In this document: in pieces, positions 8,829 through 17,827 of the stretch
Numbering within the stretch: the stretch's first letter is position 1
Layout: every line of letters begins with the position of its first letter
Assembly: GCF_003003355.1 (NCBI RefSeq)
Contig: NZ_PVTQ01000004.1
Location: 62,001-126,000, forward strand
DNA: 64,000 bases
Reading direction: 5' to 3'
Origin: Donghicola tyrosinivorans
Lineage (GTDB): Bacteria > Pseudomonadota > Alphaproteobacteria > Rhodobacterales > Rhodobacteraceae
Position numbers and translations under genes: made by a program
Notes under the pieces: generated by a model
The model's input: the letters and a program-made list of their open reading frames with translations, nothing else
The model's database searches: none
Told to the model about the DNA's origin: nothing

Positions 8829-11597
8829 TCAGGCCGCCGTGACGCGCACGGCGGCGAATTTGAACTCGGGGATTTTGCCATAGGGGTCCAATGCAGGGTT
8901 GGTCAGCACGTTCGCCGCTGCCTCAACATAGGCAAAGGGTACAAAGACCATATCTGGCGAGACCGCGCGGTCCGAGCGGGCCAGCAAAGTGATGCTGCCG
9001 CGACGGGTTTCCAGCGTGACCTTGCCGCCTTCCGCAACACCAAGCTTGCGCAGGGTCGAGGGGTGGAGCGAGCAGTTCGCCTCTGGCTCGATCGCGTCCA
9101 GTACGGTGCTGCGGCGGGTCATCGATCCGGTGTGCCAATGCTCTAGCTGGCGGCCCGTGGTCATGATCATCGGGTAATCCGCATCGGGCGCCTCATCCGG
9201 TGCGATCACATCGGCAGGGGTAAACCGCGCCCGCTGGTTCGCGCGGGGAAAGCCATCGCCGAACACAATCGCCTGACCAGGATCTGTGGGCGAGAGGCTG
9301 GGATAGGTGACGGCATTCTCACCAGCCAGACGGTCCCACGTGATGTTGTCCAGCGACTTCATGCCTTGCTTCATCTCGGCAAAGACTTCGCTGGGATGTG
9401 TGTAGGTCCAGTCCAACCCCAGTTTTTGCGCCAGCGCCACGGTGATGGCCCAATCCTCACGTGCCTCACCCGGCGGGGTGGCGGCGGCGCGGCCCATCTG
9501 CACCTGACGGTTGGTGTTGGTGACGGTGCCGTTCTTTTCATAGAACGCTGCGGCGGGCAGGATCACGTCGGCGTAGTTGGCGGTCTCGGTCAGGAAGATG
9601 TCCTGCACCACAAGGCATTCCAGCTTGGCCAGCGCCTCACGGGCGTGGGTCACATCGGGGTCGGACATGGCGGGGTTTTCTCCCAGCACATACATCCCCT
9701 TGATGTCGCCCGCATGGACCGCATCCAGAATCTCGGTCACGGTCAGGCCCTTTTCGGCGCTGAAATCCTCGGTCCCCCAGATCTTGTTGAAGTGGCCGCG
9801 GATCTTGTCATCCGTCACGCTTTGGTAGTCGGGCAGGAACATGGGGATCAGACCCGCGTCGGATGCGCCCTGCACGTTGTTCTGACCGCGCAAGGGGTGC
9901 AGACCGGCACCCGGTTTGCCCACATTGCCCGTCATCAAGGCCAGCGAGATCAGACAGCGCGAGTTGTCCGTACCGTGGATGTGCTGCGACACGCCCATCC
10001 CCCAGAAGATCATCCCTGCCTTGGCAGTCGCGAAATCGCGGGCAACCGTGCGGATGGTTTCTGCGTCGATGCCGCAAACCGCTGCCATCTTTTCGGGGGC
10101 GAAACCGGCCAGATGCTGTTTTTCCGCTTCCCAGTTTTCGGTGTGCTGGTCGATGTAGCTTTGATCGTAAAGCCCCTCTTCGACGATCACGCACATGATC
10201 GCATTGAGCAGGGCAACGTCGGTGCCGGGCCGGAACTGGACCATATGTTCAGCGTGGCGCTTCATCGCAGTGCCGCGCGGGTCCATGATGATCAGCTTGC
10301 CGCCGCGCTTGGCGAATTGCTTGAAATAGGTGGCGGCGACGGGGTGGTTCTCGGTCGGGTTCGAGCCGATGACGATCGCCACATCCGCATTCTCGATCTC
10401 ATTGAAGGTAGCGGTGACGGCACCGCTGCCCACGTTCTCCATCAGGGCCGCAACCGAACTGGCATGGCATAGACGGGTGCAGTGGTCCACGTTGTTGTGG
10501 CCAAAGCCCTGACGGATCAGCTTCTGGAACAGATAGGCCTCTTCGTTGGTGCATTTGGCGCTGCCAAAACCGGCGACGCTGCGGCCCCCGTTTGCGGATC
10601 GCAGACCGCCAAGGCCGCCAGCGGCAGCATCTAGCGCCTCTTCCCAAGTTGCCTCGCGAAAGTGGGTGAAGGGGTTCGCGGGGTCCACAGCCATTTCTTT
10701 GGGTGCGCCCTCCAGACGGATCAGCGGTTTGGTCAGGCGGTGGGGGTGGTGGATGTAGTCATAGCCAAAGCGGCCCTTCACGCACAGGCGCCCTTCGTTG
10801 GCGGGGCCGTTGATGCCCTCAACGAATTTCACCTTGCCGTCTTTCAGCTTCAGGCTGACCTGACAGCCGACGCCGCAGAAGGGGCAGACCGATTGCACTT
10901 CGCTGTCAAAGTCCTTGCTGTCGCCTTGCTGGTCCGCATCCAGAACAGTGGCGGGCATTAGCGCGCCGGTGGGGCAGGCCTGAACGCATTCGCCGCATGC
11001 CACGCAAGAGCTTGCGCCCATGTCGTCATCCAGATCGAAGACAGGGTAGGCATCGTGACCGCGCCCGCCCATGCCGATCACATCGTTCACCTGCACCTCG
11101 CGGCAGGCGCGCACGCACAGGCCGCACTGGATACACGCATCAAGGTTGACGCGCATGGCGACGTGGCTGTCGTCCAGCAATGGGATGCGCTCGGCCTCAA
11201 GGGTGGGAAAGCGGCTTTCGCTGACGTTCTGCGCGTCGGCCATGTCCCACAGGTGGCTTCCTGCGTCATGGGCGGCGTCACGCTCGGGCTGGTCGGCCAG
11301 CAGCAGTTCCATCACCAAGGCGCGGGATTTCACCGCCCGTTCGCTGTCGGTTTTAACTGTCATCCCGTTTGAAGGGTTCCGGCAGCAAGAGGCCGCCAAG
11401 GTCCGTTCGCCATCAATCTCGACCACGCAGGCGCGGCAGTTGCCGTCAGGGCGGTAGCCGGTCTGAGGTTTGTGGCAGAGGTGGGGGATGGTCTTGCCGT
11501 GGCGCTGTGCGACCTCCCAAATGGTTTCGCCGCCAACTGCGGTGACTTCCTGCCCGTCCAGCGTGAAGGTGACCTGTTCGATGTTGTTGCCGTCCAT
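8829..11597 (-). CDS. fdhA: NAD-type formate dehydrogenase, alpha (catalytic) subunit
   Basis: A 922-residue cytoplasmic molybdo/tungsto-enzyme subunit. From the N-terminus it has a NuoG-like [2Fe-2S] domain (HLCHKPQTGYRPDGNCRACV, then AASCC), a segment where NuoG has a His-Cys3 cluster but here no Cys is present (AAHDAGSHLWDMADAQ), two [4Fe-4S] motifs (CIQCGLCVRAC; CVACGECVQACP), the cluster before the cofactor domain (CPFCGVGCQ) and the bis-MGD domain. The metal ligand is cysteine, not selenocysteine (TRLCHASSVAALMENVGSGA). It oxidises formate and passes electrons to the beta subunit. The two-subunit layout resembles the tungsten FDH1 of Methylorubrum. The ATG at 11597, 2 bp after the fdhB stop, was chosen; the frame is open further upstream, inside fdhB. 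Confidence 0.93.
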   Translation of the reverse strand: MDGNNIEQVTFTLDGQEVTAVGGETIWEVAQRHGKTIPHLCHKPQTGYRPDGNCRACVVEIDGERTLAASCCRNPSNGMTVKTDSERAVKSRALVMELLLADQPERDAAHDAGSHLWDMADAQNVSESRFPTLEAERIPLLDDSHVAMRVNLDACIQCGLCVRACREVQVNDVIGMGGRGHDAYPVFDLDDDMGASSCVACGECVQACPTGALMPATVLDADQQGDSKDFDSEVQSVCPFCGVGCQVSLKLKDGKVKFVEGINGPANEGRLCVKGRFGYDYIHHPHRLTKPLIRLEGAPKEMAVDPANPFTHFREATWEEALDAAAGGLGGLRSANGGRSVAGFGSAKCTNEEAYLFQKLIRQGFGHNNVDHCTRLCHASSVAALMENVGSGAVTATFNEIENADVAIVIGSNPTENHPVAATYFKQFAKRGGKLIIMDPRGTAMKRHAEHMVQFRPGTDVALLNAIMCVIVEEGLYDQSYIDQHTENWEAEKQHLAGFAPEKMAAVCGIDAETIRTVARDFATAKAGMIFWGMGVSQHIHGTDNSRCLISLALMTGNVGKPGAGLHPLRGQNNVQGASDAGLIPMFLPDYQSVTDDKIRGHFNKIWGTEDFSAEKGLTVTEILDAVHAGDIKGMYVLGENPAMSDPDVTHAREALAKLECLVVQDIFLTETANYADVILPAAAFYEKNGTVTNTNRQVQMGRAAATPPGEAREDWAITVALAQKLGLDWTYTHPSEVFAEMKQGMKSLDNITWDRLAGENAVTYPSLSPTDPGQAIVFGDGFPRANQRARFTPADVIAPDEAPDADYPMIMTTGRQLEHWHTGSMTRRSTVLDAIEPEANCSLHPSTLRKLGVAEGGKVTLETRRGSITLLARSDRAVSPDMVFVPFAYVEAAANVLTNPALDPYGKIPEFKFAAVRVTAA

Positions 11598-11599
11598 GG

Positions 11600-13291
11600 T
11601 CACACCTCCTCCGAGAAATGTTTCATCACCAGTTTGATCGGGTTCGGCGCGGCCTGTCCGAGACCGCAGATCGAGGCATCGCCCATGACCTGACAGAGGT
11701 CGGTCAGCAATTCGCGGTCCCAAGTTTTAGCCTGCATCAGTTTGACCGCCTTTTCACAGCCCACGCGGCAGGGTGTGCATTGCCCGCAGCTTTCCGCCTC
11801 AAAGAAGCGCAGCATGTTCAGAGCCGCATCGCGCACGCTGTCCTTATCTGACAGCACCACTACAGCGGCCGAGCCGATAAAGGTGCCATGCGGTTGCAGC
11901 GTGTCAAAGTCCAGCGGCACGTCATTCATATGGGCAGGTAGCAGCCCAGACGACGGTCCCCCCGGCTGGTAGGCTTTGAAGCTGTGCCCTTCGGCCATGC
12001 CACCGGCGGCGGCGATGACATCGGTGATGGTCGATCCGGCGGGCAGCAGGTAAACGCCCGGCTTCGCCACACGGCCCGAGACCGAATAGTTCCGCAAGCC
12101 GGTGCGCTCATTATGCACCGTGGCGTTCATGACCTCTGGCCCCTCGCGGCAGATCATGGCGACCCAGTGCAGGGTTTCCACGTTGTGCACCAAGGTGGGG
12201 CGGTCAAAGATGCCAACCTGCGCCACATAAGGCGGACGCAGGCGGGGAATGCCGCGCTTGCCTTCGATGCTTTCGATCATCGCGCTTTCTTCGCCGCAGA
12301 TATAGGCCCCCGCGCCGCGGCGCAGATCAATGTAGCCCTTGGGGGCGATGCCTGCCTCTTCTAAGGCGGCGATCTCTTTGCGCAGCAGCTTCAGGATCGC
12401 AGGGTATTCGTCGCGCATGTAGATAAAGCACTTTTCCGCCTCGACCGCCCAAGCGGCGATCAGCATGCCTTCAAGGAAGACATGGGGTTCACGCTCTAGG
12501 TGTACACGGTCTTTGAAGGTGCCGGGCTCGCCCTCGTCGCCGTTGACGGCCAGATAGCGCGGGCCGGGGTTGGCGCGGACAAAGCCCCATTTCTTGCCAG
12601 ACGGGAAACCTGCACCGCCAAGGCCGCGCAGGCCTGCCTCTAGCAGCGTGTCCTGCACCTGCGCCCAATCGCCGTTCGCACGCAGTTGGGTCAGTTTGTC
12701 ATAGCCGCCACGGGCGCGGTAATCGGACAGGTCTTCGTATTCGGGCATTACGGGGTGAAAGTCACCGCCGCTGATGATCTGGTCGATCTTGTCGGTGGTG
12801 GCTTGATGCACATGTCGGTGGCCGATCTCGACCACAGGGGCGGTGTCGCAGCGGCCCATGCAGGGCGCACGCAACACGCGGACCTTGGCAGGGTCCATGC
12901 CTTTGTCCAGCGCCTCATAAAGCGCCTCCGACCCAGCCAGTTCGCACGAAAGGGAATCGCAGACGCGGATGGTCAGATCGGGTGGCGGGGCCTCGCCTTC
13001 CTTGACCAGATCGAAGTGGGCGTAAAAGCTGGCCACTTCCCAAACCTCGGCCATTGAGAGGCGCATTTCTTCGGCCAAGGCCCGCAAATGCGGGGCCGAC
13101 AGGTGGCCGTAAGCATCCTGAATCAGGTGCAAAAACTCGATCAGCAGGTCGCGGTTGCGGGGGCGGTCCCCAAGCAAGGTGCGCACATCCGACAGCGCGG
13201 CATCGTCCAGCGGTCGGCCCTTGGTATGCGCGCGGCCTTTGTTGCCGCTACGGCCCGAGGTCCAAGGGATGCTTTTGTGATCAAGTGCCAT
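11600..13291 (-). CDS. fdhB: NAD-type formate dehydrogenase, beta subunit (NuoE-NuoF fusion)
   Basis: A 563-residue protein fusing two parts of the NADH-oxidising module. Residues ~30-175 are NuoE/FdsG-like with four [2Fe-2S] cysteines (CDSLSCELAG and CMGRCDTAP). The rest is NuoF/FdsB-like with the NADH-binding glycine loop (GLRGLGGAGFPSGKKWGF), the FMN region (AVNGDEGEPGTFKDR) and the C-terminal [4Fe-4S] motif (ESCGQCTPCRVGC). It takes electrons from FdhA and reduces NAD+. In Rhodobacter capsulatus these are separate FdsG and FdsB; the fused form is known from two-subunit enzymes. fdhA follows after 2 bp. No fdsC or fdsD homologue is beside it; FdhD and the Mob proteins are encoded just upstream. 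Confidence 0.94.
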   Translation of the reverse strand: MALDHKSIPWTSGRSGNKGRAHTKGRPLDDAALSDVRTLLGDRPRNRDLLIEFLHLIQDAYGHLSAPHLRALAEEMRLSMAEVWEVASFYAHFDLVKEGEAPPPDLTIRVCDSLSCELAGSEALYEALDKGMDPAKVRVLRAPCMGRCDTAPVVEIGHRHVHQATTDKIDQIISGGDFHPVMPEYEDLSDYRARGGYDKLTQLRANGDWAQVQDTLLEAGLRGLGGAGFPSGKKWGFVRANPGPRYLAVNGDEGEPGTFKDRVHLEREPHVFLEGMLIAAWAVEAEKCFIYMRDEYPAILKLLRKEIAALEEAGIAPKGYIDLRRGAGAYICGEESAMIESIEGKRGIPRLRPPYVAQVGIFDRPTLVHNVETLHWVAMICREGPEVMNATVHNERTGLRNYSVSGRVAKPGVYLLPAGSTITDVIAAAGGMAEGHSFKAYQPGGPSSGLLPAHMNDVPLDFDTLQPHGTFIGSAAVVVLSDKDSVRDAALNMLRFFEAESCGQCTPCRVGCEKAVKLMQAKTWDRELLTDLCQVMGDASICGLGQAAPNPIKLVMKHFSEEV

Positions 13292-13344
13292 GGGCTGCCT
13301 TCCATCGAAAACGGGTGGGTTGCCGCATGTTGTGCCTGTAAATT

Positions 13345-13400
13345 GGGTGGTTAATCAATATTGAATATCCGTTTCGCGATAGAAATCTCCTATCAATCGC
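13345..13400. promoter_or_regulatory. Promoter/operator candidates before fdhBA and the TusA-like gene
   Basis: The AT-rich divergent gap contains a 10-bp palindrome TCAATATTGA (13355-13364) and GATAG-N7-CTATC (13378-13394), an interrupted dyad typical in size and spacing for LysR-type regulators. fds operons elsewhere are controlled by a LysR protein, which makes this a reasonable operator candidate, but no such regulator gene adjoins it. Confidence 0.35.
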
Positions 13401-13450
13401 ACAACGAATTCCAATGGACAGTTTCCCTGCCGCGCCCTACATCTTGGCCC

Positions 13451-13678
13451 ATGGAATGGCATCAAGAAATCGACGCAATTGGCCTGTTGTGCCCGCTGCC
13501 CGTCTTGAAGGCGCGCAAGCGGTTGAAAGGCATGGAGGCAGGGAAAATCCTGCGCCTTATCGCCACCGACCCAGCGGCGGTGGTGGACGTGCCTCATTTC
13601 TGTTTTGAAAGCGGGAATGAGCTGGTCAGCCAGACCGACGAAGGCGAAACCCAGATTTATCTGATCCGCAAAACCTAG
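13451..13678 (+). CDS. TusA-like sulfur-carrier protein
   Basis: A 75-residue protein with the TusA/SirA fold signature near its N-terminus (DAIGLLCPLPVLKARKRLK), containing the CPxP cysteine that carries a persulfide. The ATG at 13451 gives the family's usual length; the open frame reaches further upstream. It lies between the FDH structural genes and the FdhD/MoeA cofactor operon. TusA-family proteins pass sulfur from cysteine desulfurases to targets including molybdenum-cofactor assembly, so a role in delivering sulfur to FdhD or the FDH cofactor is attractive, but it is inference. Its stop codon shares CTAG with the convergent moeA stop. Confidence 0.82.
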   Translation: MEWHQEIDAIGLLCPLPVLKARKRLKGMEAGKILRLIATDPAAVVDVPHFCFESGNELVSQTDEGETQIYLIRKT

Positions 13679-15774
13679 GTCAGCCCAAGCATCGCGTAGG
13701 GGATATAGCGCACGGGGGCACCGTGGGTGATCTGCGCGGGGCCGTCGTCCAGCTCGACCAGACCATCCGCCCACGCAAGTCCGCTGATCCGGCCCGAGCC
13801 TTCGGACTTGAACACCTCGGCCTCGCCCTTGGCATTCAGACGGGCGCGCAGGTATTCGCGGCGACCGGGTTTCTTGTTCTTCTCGAAGGCGGCGGGGACG
13901 GTAAAGCCGATCGGCTCTAGCCAGCCCGCGCCGGACATCAGTGACAGGGCAGGGCGGGCAAAAACCAAAGCGCAGACCAGCGCCGCTACGGGATTTCCGG
14001 GCAGGCCAAAGACTGGTGCCCCGTTCCATAGGGATAGCGCCAGCGGCCGCCCCGGCTTTAGGGCGATGCGCCAGCTAGAGAGGGTGCCTTTGGTCCGCAA
14101 GATGCGCGAGGTGTGATCCTCATCCCCCGCCGAAGCGCCGCCTGAGGTCAGGATCACATCGGCCCTATCCGCGCCGCGATCCAGTGCCTTTTCGATCCGT
14201 TTGGGGTCGTCTTTCACATGTCCCAGATCAACGGGCGTGTAGCCCCAGCGATCCAGCAAGGACAGCAGCATGGGGCGGTTCGCGTCGTAGATCTGATGGG
14301 GCAGGGCGTCTTGGTCGGGTCGGTTGATGATCTCGTCCCCTGTGGATAGGACACCCACGCGCAAGGGGGCGTAGACCTGCACCTCTGGCACGCCAAGTGC
14401 CGAGAGTAGGGCGATCTCCGGTGCCCGCAGCTTGGTGCCTTGGGTCAGGGCGGTGACGCCCGCCTCAACATCCTCGCCAGCTTTGCGGGTGTTGGCGCGG
14501 GGCTTTACGGGGCCGTCAAAGGTGACCGAGGCCGCATCCACGGCGCAGTCTTCCTCTAGCACGACGGTATCGACGCCATCGGGCAGGATCGCACCGGTCA
14601 GGATGCGCACGGCGGCCCCAGCGGGGACTGCGCCGTCAAAGGGCTGACCGGCGGCGGCGCGGCCTTTGACCAGCGGCAAGGTTTGCACGCCTGCGCCAGT
14701 AGTCGCGTGGGCAAAGCCATAGCCATCGACAGCGGAATTGGGGCGCGGCGGGTTCGACCGGCGGGCCACAGTATCAGCGGCCAGAATGCGCCCGTGGGCC
14801 ATGTGGGTGGGCAAGGCCTGCACCTGCGCCAGCGGGGTTAGGGCGGCGCGCAGACGCTCCAACGCCTCATCCACCGGCACCCACGAAACCCCTTGCGGCA
14901 TGGCAAAGCAATCGTCCCGCAGGCGCGGCGGCTCTTGCACGGGCGGCAGGGCGCGGCGCAGGGCGATAGGATCATCCTGACCCAAGACCCAGCCTTCGAT
15001 CTTGGCAGCTTCGGGCAAGTCCGCGTGCAGCATCTGAGCTAGCGTGCCATTGCCGTTCAGCGTCCAAAGAGCCTGCGCCAGCAGTGTGACTTGCGCCTGA
15101 TCGGGAACCATCGCGGGGTGGCGGGCCAAGTGGGCTTTGACCTCGGCTGACAGTAGCGAGGGGTAGACCTCGGCGATCACGTTTTCTGACGGTTTTTCAA
15201 AGGGCCACACGGATGTGTTCGTGTTGTGTTGCAAACGGTGCAGCATGGGGTGAGCCGTCAGCATTTGTGCGCCAACAGCGCCAACGCCCGCCAGTTGCCA
15301 GCAGCTAGAGGGCTGCGCACCTGCACTGCGCATCGCTTTTTCGCAGGCGCGCCATTCGGGCAGGGCATGCGCCGGTTTCAGGCGCGGCAGGCCATCGATT
15401 TCTGCCTTCGCGCCATTGCCCCAAAGCGGGCCCTCGCCCTGAAAGTGGCTGTTCATCAGCGAAGCCACTTCGCGGTGATTGTTGCTGTTGTCGGGGGCGT
15501 CGGAGATGTGCTGCGCCAGCCATCCCCAAAGATCCAGCGGGCCGCCCGCGATCTGTTCCGCAAAGCCTGCCGGATAGGCCAGTGATACGTCGATCCCCAG
15601 CAGTGTCCGGCCTTGTTTCATCAGCGCGGCTACCGCGCCTTCGGCCTCTGTCCGCGTGGGGATGTTAGTTGCCCGCACACCTTCCGCATCCGCGACCGCC
15701 AGCCAGATCGAATCCTTGCCCGTCTTGGGGCGACCCGCTGCGGACCAGTCCAGAATGGCGATGCGGTCGAACAT
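13675..15774 (-). CDS. Molybdopterin molybdenumtransferase (MoeA-like) with an extra N-terminal RNase-H-like domain
   Basis: A 699-residue fusion. The last ~400 residues are MoeA: NSAVDGYGF, STGDEI, ILTSGGASAGDED and FGLPGNPVAALVCALVF. MoeA inserts molybdate or tungstate into the dithiolene cofactor. The first ~270 residues are unrelated to MoeA and start RIAILDWSAAG with LLGIDVSLAYPAG further on, a spaced-aspartate pattern like the DUF429 / RNase-H-fold families. Their function is unknown. The gene ends an fdhD-mobA-mobB-moeA operon (1-bp gap to mobB). Because it adjoins FDH and a tungstate-type transporter, it may be the metal-inserting enzyme dedicated to FDH. Confidence 0.88.
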   Translation of the reverse strand: MFDRIAILDWSAAGRPKTGKDSIWLAVADAEGVRATNIPTRTEAEGAVAALMKQGRTLLGIDVSLAYPAGFAEQIAGGPLDLWGWLAQHISDAPDNSNNHREVASLMNSHFQGEGPLWGNGAKAEIDGLPRLKPAHALPEWRACEKAMRSAGAQPSSCWQLAGVGAVGAQMLTAHPMLHRLQHNTNTSVWPFEKPSENVIAEVYPSLLSAEVKAHLARHPAMVPDQAQVTLLAQALWTLNGNGTLAQMLHADLPEAAKIEGWVLGQDDPIALRRALPPVQEPPRLRDDCFAMPQGVSWVPVDEALERLRAALTPLAQVQALPTHMAHGRILAADTVARRSNPPRPNSAVDGYGFAHATTGAGVQTLPLVKGRAAAGQPFDGAVPAGAAVRILTGAILPDGVDTVVLEEDCAVDAASVTFDGPVKPRANTRKAGEDVEAGVTALTQGTKLRAPEIALLSALGVPEVQVYAPLRVGVLSTGDEIINRPDQDALPHQIYDANRPMLLSLLDRWGYTPVDLGHVKDDPKRIEKALDRGADRADVILTSGGASAGDEDHTSRILRTKGTLSSWRIALKPGRPLALSLWNGAPVFGLPGNPVAALVCALVFARPALSLMSGAGWLEPIGFTVPAAFEKNKKPGRREYLRARLNAKGEAEVFKSEGSGRISGLAWADGLVELDDGPAQITHGAPVRYIPYAMLGLT

Positions 15775-15775
15775 G

Positions 15776-16270
15776 TCAGAGACCTACCTCGGCCGCGATG
15801 AAATCGGCAATCGCGGCGGTGTCATCCAGATCGAACACTGGCTGGGTCACATCTGGCAATGCGGTGTCACTGGCCATGGCGCGGATGGTGGTGCTGTCCA
15901 ACGCCAAGGGCGTTTTGCCGTTTACACCGCGAAAGCATTCCACCTTGGGGTGGGCATCGCGCTTGAACCCTTCGATCAGGATCAGGTCCACTGGGGACAT
16001 ACGGGCCAGCAGTTCGTGCAAGGGCGGCTCTTCTTCATCGCGCAGCTCATGCATCAGGGCCCAGCGATTGGGCGAGGCCAGCATGACCTCGCATGCGCCA
16101 GCCTCGCGGTGGCGGAAACTGTCGCGCCCCGGTTGGTCCACATCCGTCGTGTGGTGGGCGTGCTTGATGGTCGAGACCTTCAACCCACGGCGGGTAAATT
16201 CAGCGACCAGTCGCTCCATCAGGCCGGTTTTGCCAGAGTTCTTCCAGCCGGTGACGCCGTAGATCTTCAC
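15776..16270 (-). CDS. mobB: Molybdopterin-guanine dinucleotide biosynthesis protein MobB
   Basis: A 164-residue P-loop protein with Walker A near the N-terminus (GVTGWKNSGKTGLMERL) and the MobB motif DSFRHREAGA. In E. coli MobB binds GTP and assists MobA in attaching GMP to molybdopterin. Its start overlaps the mobA stop by 4 bases, so translation is coupled. Bis-MGD is the form needed by both formate dehydrogenases in this window. Confidence 0.93.
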   Translation of the reverse strand: MKIYGVTGWKNSGKTGLMERLVAEFTRRGLKVSTIKHAHHTTDVDQPGRDSFRHREAGACEVMLASPNRWALMHELRDEEEPPLHELLARMSPVDLILIEGFKRDAHPKVECFRGVNGKTPLALDSTTIRAMASDTALPDVTQPVFDLDDTAAIADFIAAEVGL

Positions 16271-16875
16271 AGGTCCTCCATCTGGCGCGCGGCCTCTTCG
16301 ATGTCTTCGGGGGTGTTCACGTTGAAAAAGGGATCAACGGGGTGGGTGTCGAAAAACGCAAGCCCTGCGTTGTGCTGATCGGTCCAGAGAACGATCTTGC
16401 GCAGTCCGTCTTTCAGGGCCGTGCGCAGATCATCGCGCAAGGCCACAGGCCATAGGCCAAAGGTGGGCTGACGCCAGATCTTGTCGCCTTCGCGGGTGGC
16501 CGCAAGGCAAAGGCCCGAGGGGCCAGCATTCGCCTGTAGTTCCGCCACCAGATCGGTCGGGAAAAACGGCGTGTCGGCGGCAGCCGTGATGATCGCCTCA
16601 TGCCCCTGCGATGCGGCCCAATCAAGACCGGCCAGAACGCCCGCCAAAGGGCCGGGCCAGTCAGGCAGGCTGTCTGCAATCACCGGCAGGCCGTAAGCCG
16701 CAAACCGCGCAGGATCGCCATTGGCATTCAAGGCAATCGCGCCGACTTGCGGACGCAGGCGGTCAATCACGTGATCCAGCAGAGGCTTGCCGCCCACCTG
16801 ACGCAGACCCTTGTCGCCGCCGCCCATGCGGGTTGCGCGGCCTCCGGCCAGAATAACGGCGGGCAGCTTAGTCAT
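16267..16875 (-). CDS. mobA: Molybdenum cofactor guanylyltransferase MobA
   Basis: A 202-residue nucleotidyltransferase. It has the GTP-binding N-terminus (VILAGGRATRMGGGDKGL), GKPLLDHVIDRL, the metal-binding aspartate region (IITAAADTPFFP) and the C-terminal FFNVNTPEDI, all in the usual MobA order. It transfers GMP from GTP to molybdenum cofactor, producing bis-MGD for FDH-type enzymes. It overlaps fdhD upstream by 8 bases and mobB downstream by 4. Confidence 0.94.
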   Translation of the reverse strand: MTKLPAVILAGGRATRMGGGDKGLRQVGGKPLLDHVIDRLRPQVGAIALNANGDPARFAAYGLPVIADSLPDWPGPLAGVLAGLDWAASQGHEAIITAAADTPFFPTDLVAELQANAGPSGLCLAATREGDKIWRQPTFGLWPVALRDDLRTALKDGLRKIVLWTDQHNAGLAFFDTHPVDPFFNVNTPEDIEEAARQMEDL

Positions 16876-17737
16876 CGCCCGATCCTTTGCGGCGGCTTTT
16901 GCGGTCTTCCTCGGGGATCATCGTGGGGTCCACGTCGCGCACCAGACGCTCATTGCCCGACAGGCAGACAAACCGCTGGCCGCGCATCCGGCCGATCAGG
17001 GTCAGGCCGACCTGCTGTGCGATTTCAACGCCCCACGCGGTGAAGCCGCTGCGCGAGGCCAGCACTGGAATGCCCATCAGTGCCGTCTTGATCACCATTT
17101 CCGAGGTCAAGCGGCCCGTGGTGTAGAGGATCTTGTCCGCCGCATCGACCTGATGCTGGAACATGTAGCCCGAGATTTTGTCGACCGCGTTGTGACGCCC
17201 TACATCTTCCATATAGACCAGTGGGCGGTCGCCTTGGCACAGCACGGTGCCGTGGATCGCGCCAGCCTCAAGGTACAGCGACGGGGTGGTGTTGATCTCT
17301 TTCGCCAGTGCGTAAAGCCAACTGGTGCGCACCTGTGTTTCGGGCAGGGTCAGGCCTTCTAGCCCCTCCATCATGTCACCGAACACGGTGCCCACGGCGC
17401 AGCCCGACGTGCGGGTCTTTTTCTTGACCTTCTCTTCGTAGCTGGTCTGGCGGGTGGTGCGGACGACCACGGTTTCGATCTCTTCGTCGAAATCGACGCC
17501 GGTCACTTCGTCATCATCCCGCAGCATGCCCTGATTGCGCAGGAACCCCAGCGCCAGATACTCGGGGTAGTCCCCGATCGTCATGGCGGTCACGATTTCT
17601 TGGCTGTTCAGGTAGATGGTCAGGGGGCGCTCTTCGACCACCGAAATCTCGACATCGGCGCCGGTGTGATCCTGCCCTTTGATCCGCCGCGTCAAACGGC
17701 TGTCATGCGGGTTCGGAAGGATGGGCAGTTCAGGCAT
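16868..17737 (-). CDS. fdhD: Formate dehydrogenase sulfurtransferase FdhD
   Basis: A 289-residue protein that in E. coli moves sulfur from IscS to the bis-MGD cofactor so FDH becomes active. Family motifs include EERPLTIYLNSQEIVTAM, YLALGFLRNQGML, EDVGRHNAVDKI and TGRLTSEMV. In the loop where E. coli FdhD has CxxC, this protein reads SGCAVGTVFG, keeping the first Cys but with Gly at the second position. It is the first gene of the fdhD-mobA-mobB-moeA operon. The ATG at 17737 gives the family's normal N-terminus; the open frame continues upstream without similarity. Confidence 0.94.
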   Translation of the reverse strand: MPELPILPNPHDSRLTRRIKGQDHTGADVEISVVEERPLTIYLNSQEIVTAMTIGDYPEYLALGFLRNQGMLRDDDEVTGVDFDEEIETVVVRTTRQTSYEEKVKKKTRTSGCAVGTVFGDMMEGLEGLTLPETQVRTSWLYALAKEINTTPSLYLEAGAIHGTVLCQGDRPLVYMEDVGRHNAVDKISGYMFQHQVDAADKILYTTGRLTSEMVIKTALMGIPVLASRSGFTAWGVEIAQQVGLTLIGRMRGQRFVCLSGNERLVRDVDPTMIPEEDRKSRRKGSGDD

Positions 17738-17827
17738 CGGGCCAGTGGTCCTTGCAGAGTGGCGTTGGCTAGGCAATTGTCGGGCATCATTTATGTCGCC
17801 TGAGTGATTTGCAAGGGGGAGGGGAAC

